Assembly (NCBI GenBank): GCA_964459305.1
Contig: CAYWNA010000087.1
Span: 1-47,069, forward strand
Direction of reading: 5' to 3'
Length of the DNA: 47,069 bases
Source of the DNA: CAYWNA01 sp964459305
GTDB lineage: Bacteria; Planctomycetota; Planctomycetia; Pirellulales; Pirellulaceae
Below, in pieces: positions 25,147-33,016 of this stretch; position 1 is the stretch's first letter; each line of letters begins with the position of its first letter. A program made the position numbers and the translations under genes. The notes under the pieces are model-generated. The model saw only the letters and a program-made list of their open reading frames with translations. It was not told where the DNA came from and did not search any database.

Positions 25147-27612
25147 TTGAACCTTCGGCAGCTTATCAGCATCAACATCGCGATCCTGACCGTGCTGGCT
25201 GCGCTCCTCTGGGGCCTCGGAAGGCCTAGCTTCATCCTGCCGCTCGGGATTGCGGTCGCGGCAGTCCTTTCCGTCTGGCTGACAGATGTGACGAGGCGAT
25301 TTTCGCTGAACGGAAGGGCGATCAACGCCGCCTTGATCCTGATCATGGCTGGAAGCATTTGGCGGTTGGCGCTGTCAGACTGGATGGCGGACCTGATCGT
25401 CATGTGTGATGCGTTTGTCGTTCTGCAAATGGTCCTTCTCTTCGAAAGAAAGACCTTCCGAACGTGGTGGGATCTGCTCTGCCTGAGCCTGTTTCAGGTA
25501 CTCTTGTCCACCCTGCTTGACCATGGACCGCTTTTCGCTTTGACCTTGTTGGCCTACGTGTTTTTCGGGTTGTGCGCTCTGGCGCTTCTGACTCTGTACA
25601 AGGAACAGACCGACCGGGATCGAGCCGGGCAGGAAGGCTCACCGAGCGGCGCGAAGGGCTCTGCGGGCAAAGCCGGGGTGAGTTTCGCGAGGCTGGCCCT
25701 GGTCGCTCCGGCCACGTTGGCCTTGGGGCCGCTGTCGCTTTTCCTGCGGTATCGGGAACCCGATGAATCCGATCGAATCGATCGCCAAGCAGCCATAAAC
25801 GCGGGCGGCGGCTCCGGACGATGGCCATTGTTGAACCAGAAGCCCGTGCTGCGTGCTCCCGTGGGCTGCGAGATCGAATCGGTCGAGATTGGCCGGGGAT
25901 TCTGGTATCGGATGGGACGGATGGCTTTGGCGTCTACGGTGTTGTCCCTTGTCGTCTTTTGTGCCACACCGCGTTTTGGCGGCATCGATGTCGATCTGTC
26001 CAACCTGGGACATGCGTTCTATGGGGGACATTGGTCGGAGTACCGACGCAGCGTGGGTTTTACCAGACGGGTCCGGCTCGGCGAAATGGGATCGCTCACA
26101 GAAGATCCGAAGGAAGTACTTCAGGTCCATTTCGCCGACTGCGCGACCGATCAACGCTACCTCGTGAAAGGCAACCTGTATTTGCGCGGCGCGGTAATGA
26201 CGCAATATGACAATGGCCAGTGGGACCACCGCAGATCCGGCTCCCGCCCCCAACTCCGACGGCTGCGTAGCGACGAGGCTTCCGGTACCCGCGGGCTGGT
26301 TCGGCAGAATGTTACGCTGTATTCCACCGAGCGCGACGAATTGTTCTGTGTGTGGCCGTTTTCGTTTCTCGATAATGGCCAACCAGTTTGGTACGAATCC
26401 CGTTCGGAACGACTTCGCTGCCGCTTTGACCCGGGGGACTTCGCGTTCTCGTTCGAGTTGGCCACGACCGCGTTCATCGACGGGCTCCAAGTCGACTTGA
26501 TACCCAGTGAGAATGTCGTGGACCGGCAAACGCTATCGCAATGGTCGCGCGAAACGCTGCCGCGACTTGCAGAGCTTGCGGAACGATGGATGACCGAATC
26601 CGGCGCGCCGACGGACGATCCTGTCAACCGCGCCCGTCTTCTGGCGACCAACCTGCGCGAGTCTGATCGGTTCAGCTACAGCTTGGACGCTCCGCCGCGC
26701 GACCCTTCCCTGGATCCGATTGAGGACTTCATCGTCAACCAGCCTCAGGGTCACTGCGAACACTTTGCCACGGCGCTTGCTCTCATGCTTCGCAGCCAAG
26801 GGATCCCGGCCCGCTTAGTCGTTGGATACAAGAGTAACGAATACAGCTACTTGAGCCAGGCATACCGAGTGCGGCAGGCGCACGCTCACGCGTGGGTCGA
26901 GGCGTACATTCCGCCGGACGATCTGCCGCAAGAATTGCCACAACATGCATTCTCCGACTGGTCGAACGGCGGATGGCTTCGGCTGGATCCTACGCCTTCA
27001 CGTTCTGCCGGAGACGCGATGGTCGATTTGCTTGGTCAAGGAAGTTGGCTCCAGTGGCTGCGTTCTGCCTGGTCAGACCACGTTCTGCGAATGAGCAGCG
27101 CCAGTCAACGCAAAGCGTTTTTCGGCCCCCTTGGTGAATGGACGACGACGATGTGGGGTCTGTCAGGCGATCCAGTCTTTTGGGGCTTGGCCTTAAGACG
27201 CTTCGCCCAGGGCGGCGGTTTGCTGCTGATGGCCCTGTCTATTGGCCTTCTCTTCACGTGCTTCAAGTTTCCATTGTTGTCTCGCACGCTCATGCCAGCG
27301 CGGGCAAATGGCCTCGGTCGCACAGCCGGGAACCACGCTCGCGACGTCGCGTTCTACCGGCGCCTGGAAAACCTGCTGTCGCGATACGGGCTGACGCGTT
27401 GTGATTCCCAGACTCACCGCGAGTTCGCTCGTGAGTCGGGGGCCACAATCGCCACCTCGACCGGCAAGATCGAAATCGCGGATTTGCCGCTGGCAATCGT
27501 TGATGCGTTCTATCAAGTACGCTTTGGCGAGAAGGCGCTGGCAGGCGATCAGGCCGCAGCAATCGATCAAGCGCTCGAACGAATCCAGCAGGCGACGAAC
27601 GGCAAAGGGTAA
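25147..27612 (+). CDS. TgpA-type membrane transglutaminase-like protein
   Basis: An 821-residue membrane protein. TTG 25147 is preferred, with GGAG nine bases upstream, because it places the first helix (LISINIAILTVLAALLWGLG) at the N-terminus and clears the upstream gene. The frame is open back to 25045 inside DUF58. Several helices occupy about 5-190 (DUF3488-like) and another lies near 290. The transglutaminase-core triad is visible: C537 in GHCEHFATALALML, H581 in AHAWVEAYIP, and D614 in WLRLDPTPS. A last helix is near 700 and a cytoplasmic DUF4129-like tail follows. TgpA-type proteins act on periplasmic substrates of unknown identity. Confidence 0.92.
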   Translation: MNLRQLISINIAILTVLAALLWGLGRPSFILPLGIAVAAVLSVWLTDVTRRFSLNGRAINAALILIMAGSIWRLALSDWMADLIVMCDAFVVLQMVLLFERKTFRTWWDLLCLSLFQVLLSTLLDHGPLFALTLLAYVFFGLCALALLTLYKEQTDRDRAGQEGSPSGAKGSAGKAGVSFARLALVAPATLALGPLSLFLRYREPDESDRIDRQAAINAGGGSGRWPLLNQKPVLRAPVGCEIESVEIGRGFWYRMGRMALASTVLSLVVFCATPRFGGIDVDLSNLGHAFYGGHWSEYRRSVGFTRRVRLGEMGSLTEDPKEVLQVHFADCATDQRYLVKGNLYLRGAVMTQYDNGQWDHRRSGSRPQLRRLRSDEASGTRGLVRQNVTLYSTERDELFCVWPFSFLDNGQPVWYESRSERLRCRFDPGDFAFSFELATTAFIDGLQVDLIPSENVVDRQTLSQWSRETLPRLAELAERWMTESGAPTDDPVNRARLLATNLRESDRFSYSLDAPPRDPSLDPIEDFIVNQPQGHCEHFATALALMLRSQGIPARLVVGYKSNEYSYLSQAYRVRQAHAHAWVEAYIPPDDLPQELPQHAFSDWSNGGWLRLDPTPSRSAGDAMVDLLGQGSWLQWLRSAWSDHVLRMSSASQRKAFFGPLGEWTTTMWGLSGDPVFWGLALRRFAQGGGLLLMALSIGLLFTCFKFPLLSRTLMPARANGLGRTAGNHARDVAFYRRLENLLSRYGLTRCDSQTHREFARESGATIATSTGKIEIADLPLAIVDAFYQVRFGEKALAGDQAAAIDQALERIQQATNGKG

Positions 27613-28325
27613 TCCTCGCTGTGGTACTGCCTGACGGCGAGGGCCGGGTGGTACAGCTCATCGGCCACCCTTTCGGCCGGTGCCTGCAAGCAGTTTTCGT
27701 ATTTTTCGGAAAAATCCGGTGACACAGCCCACTTCTAGGGCGTCGAAAATGTGCCCTTGACACGGCAATCCGCAGGAAGGGCAGCAGGCGATTTCTTTTC
27801 CGTGGAGTTAAGGCTGCCACGTGGGAGGGCGAGGCTCCCGCCGAGTCGCGGCTCCGCAGGAGCGTCGCCCTCCCGAAACAAAACCCGAACGATCGCAATA
27901 TTCACGCTGTAGCAACTTTGGCGCCCCCCAGACCACTTCCCGACGAATATCCAGATACATAACGCATTACAGTTCGTCAATACCCAGATGCTCAATGACC
28001 TTTTCGGCCATTTCAGGGCCAGAGCTGTGCCGGCCCCTGTATTAGGTAGTGGCGTGGCTGCGCGGGGCTTGGACAAACCGTGCTCCCATGGCTATGGATG
28101 GTCGCTCGCGTCCAGGCGGCGACGGCGTTTGAGAAGGACCTCGCCTATCGCCACTGGATTTCCAAACACGGTGGCGTTTACGTGTGGGTCGACGACGATA
28201 CACAGCCCAATATCTATCAGGCCAGGCGAATCGCGACATCCAGACGCCCATCGGCATGCTGACATAGGACCGTGCCTTTGGCACTGAAAAGACCGACCGT
28301 TTCCGGCGTCTCCGTGGGCCGGCAA
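27613..28325. other. long convergent intergenic region with a palindrome
   Basis: These 713 bases separate two convergent genes. Apart from the palindrome at 27823-27874 I see no supported gene. A 113-codon minus-strand frame (27735-28076) owes its length to that palindrome, read as '...EGDAPAEPRLGGSLALPRG'. Other short frames show no domain. Confidence 0.55.
27823..27874. repeat. 52-base palindromic repeat (family C)
   Basis: Outer arms GGGAGGGCGA (27823-27832) and TCGCCCTCCC (27865-27874) are perfectly complementary. Inside them GCTCC (27834-27838) pairs with GGAGC (27859-27863). It lies between the convergent ends of the transglutaminase and propeller genes. Read through, it gives the 'GDAPAEPRLGGSLALP' peptide often seen in spurious planctomycete ORFs (from memory), pointing to a widespread repeat. 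Confidence 0.82.
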
Positions 28326-31300
28326 TCAGTCTCTTGCGGCGAACGCGAGGATCTGGCCATTCTCCAAGGAAACGAAAATCTGTCCTTGGTGGTTGATCGC
28401 CGTGCCGCCTTTGACGATGGGGCCGGGCAGCTTTTCGAGCCAGATGTCGGAACCGTCCGCTGCGTTGATCGCCGCAAGGAACGACGCGTCCGCGCCGTCC
28501 GGGCCTGTGTGGCCTGCGGCCAGTAGGGCGTTGTCGCCCGCGATGAAACTGTTGAACCGGCGACCGGCCTTCTGCCAGACGGCCTGGGCCTTTTGGCGGC
28601 TTCGCTGCGTTCCCCATCGAGAGACAGGCTTACGTGGCCGCTGCTGCCCAGCCGGCAACGCCGGTAACAGCATCAGCGGGCTGTGCCAACTGCCTTCGTA
28701 GGTGCAGTCGTAGCAGAGGGATTTTCCATCGGCAGCGTCAGCTTCCAGCGAAACGTACTGGCCGTAATTGGGGAAGTAGGCGTAGAAGGAGGTATGGAAC
28801 GACGACCGCGGCGAGTCGAACGGTTGGTTCAGGCATTTGCCGGTGGCCAAGTCGTATCGGCCCTCCTCGTGAACGCCGCCGCCGGCAAACCGAAGCTCCT
28901 TACCGCTAATGTAGAGCGAGCCTTGGAGGCTGACTCCGTGATTCACCTTTTCGGATATCGTGCCGGAGGTGTCGTTGTACCATTTCACTTTGCCCGATGT
29001 GGCATCCAAGGCGTAAACGTGCGTGCCGTCGTAGTGGGCGATTCCTGCCGCGGCATAGACGACCCCATCTTGGACTGCCACGCCGCCGGAGACCGGCCAC
29101 GTGGAGATCAGCTTGCCGTAAACAGGAATCCATCGGTCGGCCGGCGCGGCGCGGAAGGTCCACAGGGACCGTCCGGTTGCCGCCTCGAAGGCATACACTC
29201 GACCATCGGCCGAGCCGACGAACAACCGCCCGTCCTCAATCGCCGGCGGTAGGTAGACCGCCGAGCCTGTGTATGCTTCCCATTGCAGCTTGCCATCGGC
29301 CGCGGCGACTGCCCGAACAACGCCGTTGCGGTCCCCAAAGAACACCAATCCGCCGGCGGCAACTGGCGCCGTGGGAAAACCATCGCCGGGGACGTCAAAG
29401 CTCCACGCACGTGCCACGCCTCGCGGGATTCCAACGTCGGTGGTCGAACTTCGGGCGTTGTCGCCCTGGTAGGTCGACCAGTCACCTGGCTTGATTTCAA
29501 GTGGTTCGACCGACGCGGAGTCCGCGAACCTCTCCAGCCGCGATTCGTCCAAACCGGGTTGGAAGTTGAAATCGCCCGCGGAGGTCAGGGCAATGTGTCC
29601 GTACAACGACAACTGGCACCCACACATCCACGGGCCCCAGTAGAGGTTACCGTCGGAGATGATCACGCCGTCCTGACAGGGAGGACGCATCGGGGCGATG
29701 TGGTTGGCTTGGTTCGTGAATGTGTTGATCCGCACGGTTCCGCCTGAGGCACGGAAGAAAACGCTATCCACGGTGCCGGTGGCCCGTGTGCAGGCTCGGC
29801 GCATTGGCAATTCCGCCAGGATCTCGCCGGTCTTGTAGGCCAGCTTGTAACCGGTTGCTGGCGTGTCGGCCGATCGCTGCTGGGGCCCAGCGGCGTAGAG
29901 TCCATCGTCGCGAAGCACCAGTTGGTAGTTGCCGTGTTCCTTTTGCCAGAGTAGTTTGCCATCCTTAGCTTGCGCAACGACAAGCCGGCTGCGTTGCGGT
30001 CCAGCGAAGAAGATGAGTTCGTCGTTGCATTTGATGTAGGTCTGGGTGGAATAGCCGGTAACGTAGTGCTGTGCCCTGGCGTTGGGACCAATCGCCGCGA
30101 GCAAATCAGCGTCCGTGTTTCTCCACAGCAGTTTGCCGTCCGCCGCGTCGAGACATCCGAGGAATTTGTCGGGGCTGTAGAAATAGATCCGACCTGTCGC
30201 CATGCAGACTCCGCGGCTGTCGGCATAGTCCTCCTCGCGGTGGCTCCAGAGGATCTTCTTGGTGCTCGGGTTGATTGCCAAGAACGTGCGGCCAAAGCCG
30301 AAACTGATCTTGGGGTCTTTGTAGTCGTGGCCCGGCCACATTCCCCACGGCCAATGTCCCAGACCGGGCGTCTGCGATGGCTGGGTGGGGGGCTTCGCCT
30401 CCGCGCCGCCGACCAGGGCGTATAGCACGCCGTCGACCAAGGCCATCCACTTCCACACGGGACCGTCCGATAGTTCCTCGGGTACGACGATCTCGTCCGT
30501 AACCTCGCCGGTGGCTGGATCGATCAATTTGCACGAGCGATGATCTGCCAGGTAGAAAATGTCCGGCGTGGCGATCATCGTGCTGCGATGGATCATGAAG
30601 CCTTCCGGTAGCGATCGCTTCCACAGAATGGTGCCGTTGTACGCATTCGCGCAGATGAGCGTGTTAAGCATGGCATTCTGGTTCGCTTTGTGAGCGATGT
30701 GTCCGAAGGCGCGAAAGACCCGCCCACCCGCCGCCACGGAGGCTTCGGGCATGGGGCAGAATTTCGGATCGGCCAGAAACTGCGTGAGATACGGCGCCCT
30801 GGCACGTTGGTCGGTTGACTGCGGATTGTTGTCCGGACCGTGATAGAGATGGCTCCACGAATCGACGCCATCGGGAAACCGTTTGACGATCTCACGACCC
30901 GCAACGATTGCCTTGCCGCGCGGATGCAGCACTCGAATAAGCTCCTCCTCGCCGATGCCCTTCTCGGCCGCAGCCGATACGAGAACCGCACCAGCCAGAT
31001 TGTCCGCCAGATGGACCCGGCTCCAATCGCCACGGTCGACAAAGACCCGATTCCCCAGCAATCCCGCCGCCTCGGCCGCCTTCCGCACCGCGGTAATCTC
31101 ATCGTTTTCGGGCGATTGGAAGTAGATGGTGAGTTCGCTTCCGCGTGCCACATCCGTCACGAAACTCGCCTGCTCAGCTTTGGGCAATCCGAGCACGACG
31201 CAGACGCCCTGATGAATCCCGATCTGTTTCAAAGCGGATTTTGCCGAGCCAAACGCCGGCGCGGCCATGGTACAACACACGACTGCAAGAATCGCCGAAA

Positions 31301-31340
31301 TGCGGCCGACGCAACGTGGAACATTTTGCCTGGTACTCAT
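28326..31340 (-). CDS. exported PQQ-like beta-propeller protein with N-terminal methyltransferase-like fold
   Basis: A 1004-residue protein starting ATG 31340 (AAGGAG upstream), with a signal peptide at about 12-32. Residues 35-150 follow the strand-helix order of a class I S-adenosylmethionine methyltransferase: GVCVVLGLP, ELTIYFQSP, NRVFVDRGDW, GAVLVSAAA and ELIRVLHPRGKAIV. The glycine-rich SAM loop is missing, so it is probably not catalytic. From about 155 on there are many PQQ-like blades (CLDAADGKLLWRN, AQAKDGKLLWQKE, AFEAATGRSLWTFR, ALDATSGKVKWYN), forming perhaps two propellers. No CxxCH heme site was found. Quinoprotein-dehydrogenase-like domains often bind no cofactor in such proteins. 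A cell-surface or periplasmic role is likely. Confidence 0.85.
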   Translation of the reverse strand: MSTRQNVPRCVGRISAILAVVCCTMAAPAFGSAKSALKQIGIHQGVCVVLGLPKAEQASFVTDVARGSELTIYFQSPENDEITAVRKAAEAAGLLGNRVFVDRGDWSRVHLADNLAGAVLVSAAAEKGIGEEELIRVLHPRGKAIVAGREIVKRFPDGVDSWSHLYHGPDNNPQSTDQRARAPYLTQFLADPKFCPMPEASVAAGGRVFRAFGHIAHKANQNAMLNTLICANAYNGTILWKRSLPEGFMIHRSTMIATPDIFYLADHRSCKLIDPATGEVTDEIVVPEELSDGPVWKWMALVDGVLYALVGGAEAKPPTQPSQTPGLGHWPWGMWPGHDYKDPKISFGFGRTFLAINPSTKKILWSHREEDYADSRGVCMATGRIYFYSPDKFLGCLDAADGKLLWRNTDADLLAAIGPNARAQHYVTGYSTQTYIKCNDELIFFAGPQRSRLVVAQAKDGKLLWQKEHGNYQLVLRDDGLYAAGPQQRSADTPATGYKLAYKTGEILAELPMRRACTRATGTVDSVFFRASGGTVRINTFTNQANHIAPMRPPCQDGVIISDGNLYWGPWMCGCQLSLYGHIALTSAGDFNFQPGLDESRLERFADSASVEPLEIKPGDWSTYQGDNARSSTTDVGIPRGVARAWSFDVPGDGFPTAPVAAGGLVFFGDRNGVVRAVAAADGKLQWEAYTGSAVYLPPAIEDGRLFVGSADGRVYAFEAATGRSLWTFRAAPADRWIPVYGKLISTWPVSGGVAVQDGVVYAAAGIAHYDGTHVYALDATSGKVKWYNDTSGTISEKVNHGVSLQGSLYISGKELRFAGGGVHEEGRYDLATGKCLNQPFDSPRSSFHTSFYAYFPNYGQYVSLEADAADGKSLCYDCTYEGSWHSPLMLLPALPAGQQRPRKPVSRWGTQRSRQKAQAVWQKAGRRFNSFIAGDNALLAAGHTGPDGADASFLAAINAADGSDIWLEKLPGPIVKGGTAINHQGQIFVSLENGQILAFAARD

Positions 31341-31494
31341 TCGGTGCTCTCCTTGAACGAAGTCTCTTCGCTTGCCTGAGATACGGATCTACCGCTGACA
31401 CGCCTCGCATTGTCCCATAGTCGTGTGCGGGATCAACAATCTTGCTTGCGTTTTTTCCGCTTCGTCGATGCACGAAGGCCCATGCGTACGTGAC

Positions 31495-31538
31495 TGAGGG
31501 TGTCCGGGAACCGGAATCGCAATTCCCGGACATCCTCA
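31495..31538. repeat. 16-bp palindrome in divergent promoter region
   Basis: Arms 31495-31510 (TGAGGGTGTCCGGGAA) and 31523-31538 are complementary with one mismatch, around a 12-base loop. It lies in the 424-base gap between the divergent propeller and phosphofructokinase genes, so it cannot terminate either. A related half sequence (TGAGGCTGTCCGAAAA) occurs at about 11850-11865. Nothing else was recognised in the gap. Confidence 0.75.
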
Positions 31539-31764
31539 CGTAATTGCGTGCGTCTGAGCGTCTTGCGTCGTTACTCTCGATAGGATCTATCCCTCGGCTC
31601 TGCTGGTGATCGCAGGAGTCCTCGCCCAGATTGACCAAAGCAGCCGAATATGCAAAAACGCCTTCTTGGCTTAGAATTCGGGTGGTGGTCCCACTGACAT
31701 CGGGGTTCCCCGATGCGAACCACCTCTGTTAAACAGCAATGCATCAATCGAAGGGGGACAAGCA

Positions 31765-32976
31765 GTGTTCCGAGGAAACGCAATCATTGGCCAATCGGGT
31801 GGCCCGACCGCGGTCATCAACGCGTCCCTAGTGGGAGTTATTGAGACAGCCGTTCGCTCGAAGCGGATCGGTCGTGTGTTTGGAATGCGGTTCGGAATCG
31901 AAGGAGTTTTGAACGATTTCCTGCTGGATTTGGGTGCGGAATCCAAAGAAACGCTTAAGTCGCTGCGAATAACCCCCAGTAGTGCACTGGGATCGAGCCG
32001 TCTGAAATTGCAAAGCGAGCACTTTGGGCCCATCTTACAGCGGCTGAAAAAGTACAATATCCGCTACTTGTTCATGATCGGCGGCAACGACACGATGGAC
32101 ACGATCCATCGCGTCACTCAGTACGCAAAGGAACACGGCTACGAAATGTACGGTGTTGGCGTCAGCAAGACCGTCGATAACGACTTGTACGGCGTGGACC
32201 ACACACCCGGGTATCCCAGCGCGGCGAGGTATGTGGCCCTGAGCGTCTTGCAGGGCGGCTTGCTGTCTCGTGACATGCAAAAGGTAGATCAATTCACGGT
32301 TTTCCAGACGGTTGGGCGAAGTGCGGGTTGGCTGCCGGCAGCAGCCGCTTGCGCGAAGAGATCGCCATCCGATGCCCCGCACATCATCCTCCCGCCCGAA
32401 CGACCGTTTGTGCGCGATGCATTCCTGGGAGCCGCCGCCAAGGCTTACAAGCGGTACGGGTATGTGTCGATCGTTTGCGGCGAGGGCATTACCAATGCTG
32501 ATGGGTCGCCGGTGAGTGCATCGACGACCAAAGACAAGTTCCAGAACGTCGAATTCGGGGCCATGGGCGGCGCGAGTGTCGGCATGGTTCTGCATCGGAT
32601 AATCAGCGACGAGTTCGGCTGGCGTGGCGAATTTCAAGTAACCGAGTCATTGCAGATGTGCGCTGCCGATCGTGCTGTGAAACTAGATATTAACGAGGCG
32701 TATGGCTGTGGGCGCGAGGCTGTCAAGCTGGCAGAGAAAGGTATCGACGGCGTGATGGTGACGATCGAACGCGTGTCCAAGCCTGGCGAGCCCTATCGTA
32801 GCCGATTTGGCACGATCGAACTCGGCAAAGTCGCCAATGCGGAGCGCCCCATGCCCGACAAATTCATCCGCCGGGATGGAATGTTTGTAACCAAAGCATT
32901 TTTGGATTACGCGAGACCCTTGGTGGGCGAGTTGCCGCATCACGCCAATTTGACAATCAAGAAGGCCAAGCCGTAG
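31765..32976 (+). CDS. pfp: PPi-type 6-phosphofructokinase
   Basis: A 403-residue phosphofructokinase starting at GTG 31765, behind AAGGGGG. The N-terminal phosphate loop reads IIGQSGGPTAVINAS (7-21). The donor-site motif is IGGNDT (105-110), with an acidic residue where ATP enzymes have glycine (GGDG). The catalytic motif is SKTVDND (134-140), with lysine where ATP enzymes have glycine. Both changes are hallmarks of pyrophosphate-dependent enzymes, which phosphorylate fructose 6-phosphate reversibly. The asparagine at 108, in place of the usual aspartate, is as I remember from a clostridial-type PPi-PFK clade. The next gene begins 40 bases downstream, possibly in the same transcript. Confidence 0.9.
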   Translation: MFRGNAIIGQSGGPTAVINASLVGVIETAVRSKRIGRVFGMRFGIEGVLNDFLLDLGAESKETLKSLRITPSSALGSSRLKLQSEHFGPILQRLKKYNIRYLFMIGGNDTMDTIHRVTQYAKEHGYEMYGVGVSKTVDNDLYGVDHTPGYPSAARYVALSVLQGGLLSRDMQKVDQFTVFQTVGRSAGWLPAAAACAKRSPSDAPHIILPPERPFVRDAFLGAAAKAYKRYGYVSIVCGEGITNADGSPVSASTTKDKFQNVEFGAMGGASVGMVLHRIISDEFGWRGEFQVTESLQMCAADRAVKLDINEAYGCGREAVKLAEKGIDGVMVTIERVSKPGEPYRSRFGTIELGKVANAERPMPDKFIRRDGMFVTKAFLDYARPLVGELPHHANLTIKKAKP

Positions 32977-33016
32977 GTTCGCGGACGAAAACGCATCCCA
33001 AAAAGAAGGACGTTTG

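Noticed and set aside
27735..28076. 113-codon minus-strand hypothetical
   Set aside because: Runs through the nested palindrome at 27823-27874; the readable part is repeat-derived.
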